Shown here: positions 1 through 7,234 of the stretch, piece after piece
How the letters are laid out: each line of letters starts with the position of its first letter
Position numbering within the stretch: position 1 is the stretch's first letter
Source of the DNA: Terrimonas_B sp041743125
Lineage (GTDB): Bacteria > Bacteroidota > Bacteroidia > Chitinophagales > Chitinophagaceae
Length of the DNA: 26,313 bases
Assembly: GCA_041743125.1 (NCBI GenBank)
Contig: JBGTNK010000270.1
Location: 1-26,313 of the forward strand
Direction of reading: 5' to 3'
The notes under the pieces: model-generated
What the model was told of the DNA's origin: nothing
Databases searched by the model: none
What the model saw: only the letters and a program-made list of their open reading frames with translations
Program-made: the position numbers and the translations under genes

Positions 1-1
1 T

Positions 2-241
2 AAAATGGGGCAATCGCTGGAAGAGCTTCATAAACAAATTATGCAGTTTAAGAATTGGCTGAGAGGGATACACCACAAATGTTCTAAACAATATTTATTT
101 GCCTACGCTGATGAGTATGTTTTTAGATTTAATAGAAGGAATAACAGAAAAGCTATTTTTCATAACGTTTTAGGCAGAATGATGAACCAAATTCCTCATC
201 CCTATCCAATATTAAAAACACTTTGTGCTTATTCTACCTAA
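2..241 (+). CDS. IS1595-family (ISXO2-like) transposase, C-terminal fragment
   Basis: The reading frame is open from the left edge, so the 5' part lies outside the window; the ATG at 5 is internal. The tail carries LRGIHHKCSKQYL followed by YADEYVFRFNRRNNR and a final FHNVLGRMM. This is the usual end of DDE transposases of the IS1595/ISXO2 group, where the segment around DEYVFRFNRR closes the catalytic domain. In the intact enzyme this domain catalyses cut-and-paste movement of the insertion sequence. Whether the element is intact cannot be judged. I could not identify its terminal inverted repeat or a target duplication in the 60 bases after the stop. Confidence 0.75.
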   Translation, partial: KMGQSLEELHKQIMQFKNWLRGIHHKCSKQYLFAYADEYVFRFNRRNNRKAIFHNVLGRMMNQIPHPYPILKTLCAYST

Positions 242-300
242 TCCTATATACTTAATAATTTTTTCATTTTATATATTTTTCAGTAGTGTGGAAGGTTTTT

Positions 301-873
301 TTAATTCTTTCCAAATTCACCATCAGCTTTTATTTTCACAACATCACTGATCATAGCAGATGGAAATCCTGAGCCCAGGTTAAAATCTGAACGTTTAATG
401 CTACCGGTTAACTGAAATCCGCTTACATCTGCTTTTGACATGGGATTGACAGTAGTACCTCTGTACCAAAGATCCATTGTTACAGGTTTTGTAATATCCA
501 GCAGCGTCAGGTTACCGGCAAGTTCATACTTATTGTCGCTAACTTTTTTTATAGAAGTACTTTTAAAGGTCATTTTTGGATATTTTTCAGCATTGAAAAA
601 ATCCGGGCTCTTTAAATGGTTATCCCTCATTTCCACTTCGGTATTAATGGAATTTATATCGACAGAAAGTTCAAAAACTGCGTCGCTGAAATCTGTTTTA
701 TTGGTTACTACATTTACTTCAAATCTTCTAAATAGCCCCGCCACATCTGAAATTCCCAGGTGAGTGGTGGTGAATGTCAATTTGGAATGCATAGGGTCCA
801 CTTTCCAGGTTGTTTGAGCGAAAAGCGTAGTAGTTAATAGGGCAATTACGGTGAGTGATAATAACTTTTTCAT
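301..873 (-). CDS. YceI family secreted protein
   Basis: The 190-residue product starts with a signal peptide (MKKLLSLTVIALLTTTLFAQ) that predicts export to the periplasm. The rest reads as one YceI domain: TTWKVDPMHSKLTFTTTHLGISDVAGLF at the start, DNHLKSPDFFNAEKYPKMTFKS in the middle, and a closing strand ISDVVKIKADGEF. YceI proteins form a lipocalin-like barrel that binds polyisoprenoid-type lipids; the ligand here is unknown. The length is normal for the family. The gene lies 76 bases downstream of the Rossmann-fold gene on the same strand, and with the Crp/Fnr gene forms a probable three-gene neighbourhood. I see no clear promoter motif of its own, so it may be co-transcribed. Confidence 0.9.
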   Translation of the reverse strand: MKKLLSLTVIALLTTTLFAQTTWKVDPMHSKLTFTTTHLGISDVAGLFRRFEVNVVTNKTDFSDAVFELSVDINSINTEVEMRDNHLKSPDFFNAEKYPKMTFKSTSIKKVSDNKYELAGNLTLLDITKPVTMDLWYRGTTVNPMSKADVSGFQLTGSIKRSDFNLGSGFPSAMISDVVKIKADGEFGKN

Positions 874-949
874 ACTTTGTTTTACTTGTTTTTTTGTTTA
901 ATTGAATTGTTGTTTGTTAATGATTATTGTTTGTTTAGTTTTTTACTTA

Positions 950-1513
950 TTACTCGTATGAGAATGATCTCTTTTCTTGTTTAACAGTTACATTGATTCC
1001 TGCTGCTGATAGCAATAAGTTAACTGTTTGCAGAGCTTCTGCATTTTCACTATCGATCTTTACGGTTTCTTTTTTTTCTCCTACCTGATGATTCTGAGAA
1101 AAAGAATGGTAAACGGTCACTATTTTAGAATGAGGTAAAACAGTTTTTAAATTAATCGCATAAATCATTTGGTCGTCATTAGGGAAAATGCTGACCGTTT
1201 CATTAATTATATAGATAATGATCTTCCCTGTAGCCACTTGCTTTATTTTTTTTACTATTTCCTTTTCAAGCGGACTGGCTACGTTTAGCAAAATAATATC
1301 GGCTTCCCAGCAGGCATCCACTGCACATTGAACCAATTCAATATCTGCACCTGGCCGGTTTGCTTTTATTTCTTCGTAAGGATTGTTGATGTTATCAAAT
1401 CCTGGTACCAGCAGTAGTAAACGAAAGTCCGGGCTATCCAGGTTTTTGGCTATGGAGAAGCCTATGCCTTCACCATTTGCCTCTATGATAGCTACTGTTT
1501 TCTTTAATGCCAT
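950..1513 (-). CDS. Rossmann-fold NAD(P)-binding protein, F420-dependent NADP oxidoreductase type
   Basis: The 187-residue cytoplasmic protein has alternating strands and helices typical of a dinucleotide-binding fold. It starts with KTVAIIEANGEGIGFSIAKNL, then ADIILLNVASPLEKEIVKKI and GKIIIYIINETVSIF. This order matches the small NADPH:F420 reductase-like family (F420_oxidored), in which the second segment is normally an ADIVILAVP-like strand contacting the cofactor. The first glycine loop reads NGEGIG instead of the standard GxGxxG, so cofactor use is uncertain. The substrate cannot be deduced. Upstream lie an exact -7 element, a GACCG/CGGTC palindrome and an FNR-like box, then the Crp/Fnr gene, which suggests control by that regulator. 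Confidence 0.65.
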   Translation of the reverse strand: MALKKTVAIIEANGEGIGFSIAKNLDSPDFRLLLLVPGFDNINNPYEEIKANRPGADIELVQCAVDACWEADIILLNVASPLEKEIVKKIKQVATGKIIIYIINETVSIFPNDDQMIYAINLKTVLPHSKIVTVYHSFSQNHQVGEKKETVKIDSENAEALQTVNLLLSAAGINVTVKQEKRSFSYE

Positions 1514-1530
1514 AACCTTATTTTGAAATA

Positions 1531-1538
1531 CAAAGCTA
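1531..1538 (-). promoter_or_regulatory. -7 promoter element TAGCTTTG upstream of the Rossmann-fold gene
   Basis: Read on the minus strand this is an exact match to the Bacteroidota -7 consensus TAnnTTTG. It ends 18 bases before the start codon at 1513, so transcription would begin near 1525 and leave a short leader. No TTG -33 element is found 19-21 bases upstream, which would fit a promoter that depends on an activator. Confidence 0.45.
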
Positions 1539-1546
1539 TAACGGAA

Positions 1547-1559
1547 GACCGCGTCGGTC
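1547..1559. promoter_or_regulatory. Palindrome GACCG-cgt-CGGTC, possible operator
   Basis: The perfect 5-base arms are G+C-rich in an A+T-rich gap. The centre at 1553 is about 28 bases upstream of the predicted transcription start, inside the promoter region, where a bound protein would usually repress. The binding protein is unknown; GACCG-type inverted repeats resemble sites used by some TetR-like repressors, but none is encoded here. Confidence 0.35.
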
Positions 1560-1577
1560 CATTGATGAATGATAAGT

Positions 1578-1605
1578 AATACCGTTGATGTATGTCAATG
1601 GTATT
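1578..1605. promoter_or_regulatory. Extended palindrome containing an FNR-like box (TTGATGTATGTCAA)
   Basis: The arms AATACC (1578-1583) and GGTATT (1600-1605) enclose TTGATGTATGTCAA (1585-1598). That core matches the FNR consensus TTGATnnnnATCAA at nine of ten defined positions. The outer palindrome makes an 11-bp stem with one G-T pair and a 6-base loop. It begins at the last base of the Crp/Fnr stop codon and its centre is about 66 bases upstream of the predicted start of transcription of the next gene, a typical activator distance. It could instead be a transcript-end hairpin, but no T run follows on the minus strand. Confidence 0.5.
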
Positions 1606-2189
1606 TATTTGCCCGTAGACATTTGTTTACGAATCCTGCTTAATGTTTCTGGCGTAATGCCAAGGTAGGAGGCGATCATATGTTGCGGTACCCGTTGAAC
1701 GATATTGTTGCAACCGGCCACCAGGTTTCTGTAATTTTCCTCGGCGGATAAAGTAATCTTGCCTGAAAGCCGGCGTTGAGTTGCTATCAGGCTGTTTTGA
1801 ACTAATAACCGTAAAAAACGTTCCATTTTTGGTATGCTGTACAGCATGTCTTCATAAGAATTTCGGTTGATCATCAGGAGCTCTGAATTTTCCATGGCTT
1901 CAATAGAATAGGAGGAAGGTTCGCCGGTAAAAAAACTGTATATATCGGCAATCCACCAGTCCTCGAGTGCAAACTGCACAATATGTTCATTGCCTTTTTC
2001 ATCAATAGAGTAGGAGCGAAGCAAGCCTTTTTCCACAAAAGTGGTATTCAGGCAAACATCTCCCTCCTGTAAAAGGAATTGCTTTTTTCTAATTTTTTTT
2101 GGGATGAAAAATGTTTTTAATTTTTCCTGTTCAGTCTTTGTCAACTCAACTTCCTTTTGTTTGATATTGTTCAGGAGTACTTCGTACAT
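1605..2189 (-). CDS. Crp/Fnr family transcriptional regulator
   Basis: The 194-residue product has an N-terminal cyclic-nucleotide-binding-type barrel (roughly residues 25-120; FLLQEGDVCLNTTFVEKGLLRSY and SYSIEAMENSELLMINR) and a C-terminal helix-turn-helix (about 165-190, PQHMIASYLGITPETLSRIRKQ). The recognition helix has the E-T-L-S-R pattern; in FNR the equivalent ExxSR residues read TTGA half-sites. The N-terminal cysteine cluster that holds the oxygen-sensing iron-sulfur centre of FNR is absent, so the signal is unknown. An FNR-like box lies immediately downstream, before the Rossmann-fold gene, making that gene a probable target. Confidence 0.9.
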   Translation of the reverse strand: MYEVLLNNIKQKEVELTKTEQEKLKTFFIPKKIRKKQFLLQEGDVCLNTTFVEKGLLRSYSIDEKGNEHIVQFALEDWWIADIYSFFTGEPSSYSIEAMENSELLMINRNSYEDMLYSIPKMERFLRLLVQNSLIATQRRLSGKITLSAEENYRNLVAGCNNIVQRVPQHMIASYLGITPETLSRIRKQMSTGK

Positions 2190-2202
2190 AAAATCGGCAA
2201 TT

Positions 2203-2210
2203 CAAAATTA
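2203..2210 (-). promoter_or_regulatory. -7 promoter element TAATTTTG upstream of the Crp/Fnr gene
   Basis: On the minus strand this is an exact TAnnTTTG match ending 14 bases before the regulator's start codon. No TTG is correctly spaced upstream. The element lies in the 59-base gap after the Fe-S protein gene, so the regulator may have its own promoter as well as read-through. Confidence 0.35.
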
Positions 2211-2248
2211 TCAGGAACCCTTGGGGATATGAAAAATCAAGCAAAACA

Positions 2249-3571
2249 TTAAACTTCCCTGGCCCATTTGTCTCTGTCTTCGGGAGAAAATTTCCATGGA
2301 GCAAAATTGTTTTCAACATTGCCAAACATGGCAGCCCATTCCTGCGGAGAATTACTTTCTTCCATTACCAGGTAGCGGCGCAATTGCAAGATTATATCAA
2401 GCGGATTAATGCTGACGGGGCATTCTTTTACGCAGGCATTGCAAGTGGTGCAGGCTCTCAGTTCTTCAACAGAAATATAATCGTGGAGTAAACTTTTTCC
2501 ATCGTCTTTAAATTCACCATTCAGTTTAATATTTTTTCCTACTTCATGAGCCCTGTCCCTGGTGTCCATCATAATTTTTCTTGGCGACAATACCTTGCCC
2601 GTTATATTAGCCGGGCAAGCCGCAGAACAACGTCCGCATTCTGTGCAGCTATAGGCATCTAATATATTTTTCCAGGAAAGGTCAGTTATATCCCTGGCCC
2701 CAAATTTTTTCGGAGGCCCTGCATCAACATTGACAGGAGCTTTTGCCGGTTCCATGGCATATATTACTTCATTCTGGATTGAAGGCATATTTTCCATTTT
2801 TCCCAGGGGTTCTAACCGACCATACCAGGCATTGGGAAAAGCAAGTATTATATGAAGATGTTTTGAATATGGCAGGTAATTGAGGAAAGCGTATATGCCA
2901 ATGATGTGAAGCCACCAGCTTGCTCTTTCCAGCATTACCAAACCGTCGTTGCTCATTCCATTGATAGCAGGATGTAAATATTGGGAAAAAATAAAAAAGC
3001 CTGTTGGGTTTTCGGCATAATGGTCGACACCTCTTGTTTGGAGCAAAGTATCGCTGGCATTCAGGGTCAGGAATAAAGCCATCAATACTATTTCAGTTAC
3101 CAGGATATAATTGGCATCACTGCGGGGCCATCCATTCAGGTCTTTATTAATAAAACGTTTGATCTTAAGACTATTCCGGCGTATTAAAAAAATCACGCAG
3201 GCAATAATGACCAAAACTGCCAGCACCTCAAAGGAATTGATCAATACATTGTACAGGCTGCCCAGCCAGGGAGCAAACAGGCGGTGGGTTCCAAAAATAC
3301 CGTCCAGCACTATTTCAAGTACTTCAATATTTATAATAATAAATCCGGCATAAACAAGAAAGTGTAACAGGCCAACCAGGGGATTCCGGAACATTTTCTT
3401 TTGACCAAAAGCCAGGAGTAAAACGTTTTTCCAGCGAAGAGATGGGTTGTCGTTGATCGTTTCTTCTCTGCCCAATTTTATATTTCGCAATATCTCTCTC
3501 GCCTTTCTGTAAAATAATCCAATGGCGGTAACGCTTAAAAGGATAAATAAAATTTGTTGGGCTATTTGCAT
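2249..3571 (-). CDS. Membrane-anchored (Fe-S)-binding protein, heterodisulfide reductase/nitrate reductase gamma-like
   Basis: The N-terminal half has about five membrane helices, with histidines (for example in LLHFLVYAGF and WWLHIIGIYAF) that could hold haem as in NarI-like subunits. The C-terminal half is a soluble dicluster ferredoxin domain with SCTECGRCSAACP (Cys 309, 312, 315, 319) and CTTCNACVKECP (Cys 374, 377, 380, 384), each Cys set suited to a 4Fe-4S cluster. The protein probably moves electrons between the quinone pool and a soluble partner. I chose the ATG at 3571 (MQIAQQILF), not an in-frame TTG at 3586. In related genomes such a gene is usually followed by one for a CCG-domain partner; here the next gene is the Crp/Fnr regulator. 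Confidence 0.85.
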   Translation of the reverse strand: MQIAQQILFILLSVTAIGLFYRKAREILRNIKLGREETINDNPSLRWKNVLLLAFGQKKMFRNPLVGLLHFLVYAGFIIINIEVLEIVLDGIFGTHRLFAPWLGSLYNVLINSFEVLAVLVIIACVIFLIRRNSLKIKRFINKDLNGWPRSDANYILVTEIVLMALFLTLNASDTLLQTRGVDHYAENPTGFFIFSQYLHPAINGMSNDGLVMLERASWWLHIIGIYAFLNYLPYSKHLHIILAFPNAWYGRLEPLGKMENMPSIQNEVIYAMEPAKAPVNVDAGPPKKFGARDITDLSWKNILDAYSCTECGRCSAACPANITGKVLSPRKIMMDTRDRAHEVGKNIKLNGEFKDDGKSLLHDYISVEELRACTTCNACVKECPVSINPLDIILQLRRYLVMEESNSPQEWAAMFGNVENNFAPWKFSPEDRDKWAREV

Positions 3572-3695
3572 AGTGTTTGAATACAATCGCTAATTTACGG
3601 GTTGTTGGGCAAAGGGTTAAAAGTTTAATCAGTTTCGGCTATTAATAAAAGCTTGATGGGTTATTCGGATCAAAATAATAAGTTCTATATAGTTT

Positions 3696-4196
3696 ATGAC
3701 GAGTACCAAAAATTACATACTTGATCAGCAGGTAGCAGAAAAGAAGCTGCGCCGGATGGCCCTTGAGATCATTGAAAACAACGCAGGGGAAGAAGAATTA
3801 ATATTGGCGGGAATCCGGGAAAATGGCCTGGTGGTTGCAAAGGTGATCCAGCGGCTGGTTGCTGAAATCTCTGCGATAAAAACATCCCTGATCACCATTA
3901 CGCTGGATAAAAGATTGCCAAAGGAAATAGTGGTCAGTCCTTCTGCTGATTGCAATAATAAGGTGGTCATTATTATTGATGATGTGGCCAATAGTGGCAA
4001 AACTTTATTATATGCATTGAAGCCGTTTCTTGCATATCATCCAAAGAAAATTCAATCCCTTGTATTGGTGGAGCGCAGTCACGCCTCATTTCCTGTTCAT
4101 TCAGATTATTCAGGTTTGTCCCTGGCCACTACATTGCAGGAACACATATTTGTAGAAGTGGCAGGCGAAAAAATAATAGGAGCCTACCTGGCGTAG
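3696..4196 (+). CDS. Phosphoribosyltransferase family protein (PyrR-like)
   Basis: The 166-residue protein has the type I PRTase fold. The PRPP-binding loop is VVIIIDDVANSGKT (about residues 90-103), with the two acidic residues and the small-residue turn of the family. The early strand-loop ILAGIRENGLVVAKVI (37-51) matches the pyrophosphate loop region of PyrR-like enzymes. Such proteins convert a base plus PRPP to a nucleotide, or bind RNA as PyrR does; no pyrimidine gene or PyrR-type leader RNA is nearby, so regulation of pyr genes is not supported. It is divergent from the Fe-S protein gene. An AraC regulator gene follows after 75 bases. Confidence 0.85.
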   Translation: MTSTKNYILDQQVAEKKLRRMALEIIENNAGEEELILAGIRENGLVVAKVIQRLVAEISAIKTSLITITLDKRLPKEIVVSPSADCNNKVVIIIDDVANSGKTLLYALKPFLAYHPKKIQSLVLVERSHASFPVHSDYSGLSLATTLQEHIFVEVAGEKIIGAYLA

Positions 4197-4271
4197 TGGT
4201 AATGCCGTTTATATAATATTCGGTTTTGATATTACTGTTTTTTGGGAATTTAAAGCCTTCAATTCCCGTGC

Positions 4272-5429
4272 ATGTCTATACAACTGAATATTTTTCTCAT
4301 CATATTTGGAGGAATACAGGGTTTACTATTCTTCCTGTTCCTGCTTCGGAAGAAACTTTACAGATCCGGTTATATTTTCTTGCAGTTTTATTTCGCAATC
4401 ATGTTGCTGCAACTCACGTTGAAAGTAATGGATAAGTTGTGGCTGATGGATAATTGGCCTTTTTTGTATGCTCTTTCCCATTACCTGCCCTTATTGTATG
4501 GCCCACTTGTTTATTTGCTTATAAAAGGGTTTGTGGAAAGAAGGCATTTCAATCTGAAAGCCATTTTGCATTTTCTGCCATTTATTTTCGTTACCCTGTT
4601 CATAGCACTGGCGCAATTTCAAATACTTCCTTTTGCAATTGATAACATATTATATAACCCACATGTCCGGCTATTCTTTCTTTCTTTAAGTCTTACCTTA
4701 TACCATTTTATTGCATGGCGTGGCTGGCAAAAGCTCCGGTTGTCATTGCAACACTATTTATCCGATAGCCGTTTAATACAGATGAGTTGGCTTAGGAGTT
4801 TTGTACTCCTGTCTTTTATCGTTTGTAGCGTGGTTGTGCTGGCCATTTATCTTCTGTATTTAAATTATCCCTTCGGGCATGAATACCGCTATGGATTTGC
4901 CGGGCTGACCCTTTTCATTTACTGGATCAGCTATTCGGCTCTGAAACAACCAGTCATTTTTTCAGTTATTAAAGGGCAAGCTGAAACAGATGATAATCAT
5001 TTTCCAAAACTTGTTGCACACAAACCGAAAAAAAAATATGCCAGGTCAACACTGAATAATAATGAAAAGGATCGTATTTGTGAAACCTTACATTCCCTTG
5101 TTAAAAACGATAAGATTTACCTCGACACAGAACTGACCATTGACAGGCTCGCGGAAAAGGTAAAATGCAGCAGGCACTCTTTGTCCCAGGTGTTGAATGA
5201 ATGTATGCAGCAATCCTTTTATGAATATATTAATCAATATCGGGTAGAAGAAGCAAAAATGCTGCTGACAGATGAAAGTGGGAAAGAAAATAAGATCGCT
5301 TCCATTGGATATGATGCCGGCTTCAACTCTCTTTCCACTTTCAATGAAGTATTCAAAAAATTATCTGGATACACCCCTTCACAATATAGAAGATATCCTG
5401 ACGGCTATTCCACAAGGCAGCGTGTTTAA
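4272..5429 (+). CDS. Membrane-bound AraC family transcriptional regulator
   Basis: The 385-residue protein has about seven hydrophobic helices in residues 3-225, then a charged linker and a C-terminal AraC/HTH_18 domain from about 270. The first helix-turn-helix is LTIDRLAEKVKCSRHSLSQVLNE; the second region has the family signature IASIGYDAGFNSLSTFNEVFKKLSGYTPSQYR. This architecture, a seven-helix sensor fused to AraC DNA-binding helices, is common in Bacteroidota and presumably senses a signal in or near the membrane. The ligand and targets are unknown. It lies downstream of the phosphoribosyltransferase gene and tail-to-tail with the PAP2 phosphatase gene, with a 178-base gap that holds nothing I can identify. 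Confidence 0.9.
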   Translation: MSIQLNIFLIIFGGIQGLLFFLFLLRKKLYRSGYIFLQFYFAIMLLQLTLKVMDKLWLMDNWPFLYALSHYLPLLYGPLVYLLIKGFVERRHFNLKAILHFLPFIFVTLFIALAQFQILPFAIDNILYNPHVRLFFLSLSLTLYHFIAWRGWQKLRLSLQHYLSDSRLIQMSWLRSFVLLSFIVCSVVVLAIYLLYLNYPFGHEYRYGFAGLTLFIYWISYSALKQPVIFSVIKGQAETDDNHFPKLVAHKPKKKYARSTLNNNEKDRICETLHSLVKNDKIYLDTELTIDRLAEKVKCSRHSLSQVLNECMQQSFYEYINQYRVEEAKMLLTDESGKENKIASIGYDAGFNSLSTFNEVFKKLSGYTPSQYRRYPDGYSTRQRV

Positions 5430-5607
5430 ATGAATCCAAGAAAAATGATTCCCGATTTCATCACTTTTGTTAATTCATACATCCTCATTCACCTTTTATT
5501 TTAAGTTTATCCGGCAAGGGAAAACAGATAATCTTATTGACAATTATTCACTAACCCCAAGTCAACGGTATATGCCACACTAATTATTGTTATCCCATTT
5601 ACCATTA

Positions 5608-6600
5608 CTAATTGTGGCAACAGGATGATTCCGAATTGCATGAACTGCTGCAGGATGATTCAGAAACCTGATTCGGTTTTTTTATTATACTACTCTTTTT
5701 TAAAAGATTTTGTTTTTCTGAAATTTCTTTTTTGACTTTTTCGAGGTCCTGGTTGAATTTATCTGTTTTGAGCAATTCATTTACAAAGTTTCGTGCCCAG
5801 ATACGGGATACTTCTGAATCACTGGGGAAATGCACACCCAGCACTTCCCTTGAGTAAGCCATTTCCGCAGCCATTTGCAGGAATTCATTGCCTAAGTCCG
5901 GAGCCACTTCTATCATGATATACGCATTTACATAGGATGCTGCTGAATGACCGCTGGGGTAGGAGGCATGGGGTGGCCTCTCCAGGTTTTTCAATTTTGG
6001 TTCCAGCATATAAGGTCTTGCCCTTGCAATCTGCACTTTCAATTTGAAAAAATAATAGGTGGCATCCCGGTATGCATCAGATAATAATTGTGCTGTAAGA
6101 GGCAGATTTTTATAGGTGTACCATTCACCAAGCGGACCGCCTACATGAAAAAGACTGGAGAAATTGCGGTCGTAATCTTTATCGTATGGATTAAAGTTAT
6201 TAGGACTATGAAAGATGCCTGCAAGCTTTTGAAATCGATCAACATCTTGCTGAGTTCGTTTTTCCTGTAGTTGTAGTAAAAATTCAAGTTCGGCCTTTGT
6301 TTGCGCAGAACTATTGGCAGGAGGCAACGGGATGTCGAATAAAGCAGGAACATCGTTGACCAGGTAAACGGTACGGAGCTTTGTGGCAGCTAAAGTGCCG
6401 CTGGCATTTTCCCTGGCAGGAAATAAAATGGTGTCCATCCAGGCTCTTGACTGATCAGGACGGCCATCAAGCATCCCAAATTTTTTGTAATGGCTGTAAG
6501 ATTCGATGGCAAATGAGTTGTCAGAAACACTTGTTTGTGAATTAACCAGATTTAAACCAGTAATAAAAATGGTTAGCATAAAGGCTATTCTCTTTTTCAT
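5608..6600 (-). CDS. Secreted PAP2 family phosphatase (class A acid phosphatase type) with Cys-rich tail
   Basis: The start is taken as the ATG at 6600 (330 residues), giving a signal peptide MKKRIAFMLTIFITGLNL; an in-frame TTG lies two codons upstream. All three PAP2 signatures are present: K188-x6-R195-P196 (KVQIARARP), PSGH (215-218) and S250-R251-x5-H257-x3-D261 (SREVLGVHFPSD). These residues bind phosphate and form the phospho-histidine intermediate, so this should be an active periplasmic phosphatase. Oddly, the protein ends in SESSCSSSCNSESSCCHN, with four cysteines and a histidine (C-x3-C-x5-C-C-H) and a duplicated ESSC unit. The tail is not part of the catalytic fold. The gene follows the sigma-factor gene by 58 bases and may be co-transcribed. 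Confidence 0.88.
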   Translation of the reverse strand: MKKRIAFMLTIFITGLNLVNSQTSVSDNSFAIESYSHYKKFGMLDGRPDQSRAWMDTILFPARENASGTLAATKLRTVYLVNDVPALFDIPLPPANSSAQTKAELEFLLQLQEKRTQQDVDRFQKLAGIFHSPNNFNPYDKDYDRNFSSLFHVGGPLGEWYTYKNLPLTAQLLSDAYRDATYYFFKLKVQIARARPYMLEPKLKNLERPPHASYPSGHSAASYVNAYIMIEVAPDLGNEFLQMAAEMAYSREVLGVHFPSDSEVSRIWARNFVNELLKTDKFNQDLEKVKKEISEKQNLLKKSSIIKKPNQVSESSCSSSCNSESSCCHN

Positions 6601-6658
6601 GGGCAATAATTTTTACCCAAGACTGAGAAAACAATGAAAAGATGCAAAAAATTAGAAA

Positions 6659-7171
6659 TTAATTTCCTTCCTGCTGCAAATACAATTCCTTTAGCATTTT
6701 TTTTCCACGCAAAATGCGGGATTTGGTGGCGGAAAGACTTAGACCTAGTTTTTGTGCGATATCAGCCTGTTTCATCATTAATATGGTATCATGAAATACC
6801 GGATCGGCATATTTTGAGGGGAGTTTTCGAATTAATTCTTCCGCACTAATTGATTCATTTATTTGTTCACTACTTCTTACATCTTCAATATCGGATGAAA
6901 GTATATTGTGGCGATAAGTGTGTTTGGATTTTTCTTTCAAATGATCGAGCATCGTATTATGGCAAACCTGGAAAACCCAGGATCGGAGATTCTTTACTCC
7001 TGCTTTTTCACAGCAAAAATCATATCGTTTACAATAAAGAAAAATTTTTATATACACTTCATGCAGAATATCATTGATAGCTGACGGGTCGTTTAGTCTT
7101 TTCTGGAGGTATTTCTTCAGCGGCTCCTGGTAGGTTAACCAAAAACGGGGTGTTTCGTAATCTTTATACAT
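6659..7171 (-). CDS. ECF-type (SigZ-like) RNA polymerase sigma factor
   Basis: Residues from about 10 to 60 form sigma region 2 (WLTYQEPLKKYLQKRLN, INDILHEVYIKIFLYCKRY, LRSWVFQVCHNTMLDHLKEK). The C-terminal end forms region 4 (KQADIAQKLGLSLSATKSRILRGKKMLKELY), whose helix-turn-helix reads the -35-type element. The frame can be extended to a TTG at 7297, but I prefer the ATG at 7171 (170 residues, a normal ECF length). A promoter-like pair lies just upstream of it and would fall inside the longer version. No anti-sigma gene is adjacent; the next gene on the strand encodes the PAP2 phosphatase. Target promoters are unknown. Confidence 0.85.
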   Translation of the reverse strand: MYKDYETPRFWLTYQEPLKKYLQKRLNDPSAINDILHEVYIKIFLYCKRYDFCCEKAGVKNLRSWVFQVCHNTMLDHLKEKSKHTYRHNILSSDIEDVRSSEQINESISAEELIRKLPSKYADPVFHDTILMMKQADIAQKLGLSLSATKSRILRGKKMLKELYLQQEGN

Positions 7172-7204
7172 CGGTTCGGTTTTTGACCAAAGAAGATCTT
7201 TCTC

Positions 7205-7234
7205 CAAAATAACTTTTTTATTTTTTAATTGCAA
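7205..7234 (-). promoter_or_regulatory. Candidate promoter of the sigma-factor gene (TTG-N19-TTATTTTG)
   Basis: On the minus strand a TTG (7234-7232) is followed after exactly 19 bases by TTATTTTG (7212-7205), one mismatch from TAnnTTTG. Both position and spacing fit the Bacteroidota housekeeping promoter. It would give a leader of roughly 28 bases before the ATG at 7171 and therefore supports that start. The 7172-7512 gap also contains the unidentified promoter of the divergent DUF2911 gene. Confidence 0.4.

Noticed and set aside
4226..4435. Plus-strand 69-codon frame at the start of the AraC gene
   Set aside because: It overlaps the AraC regulator's first membrane helices in another frame; the AraC frame is the coding one.
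5430..5607. Repeated ACTAATT units in the AraC/PAP2 convergent gap, considered as a terminator
   Set aside because: The units are direct or poorly paired and give no stable stem with a T run.
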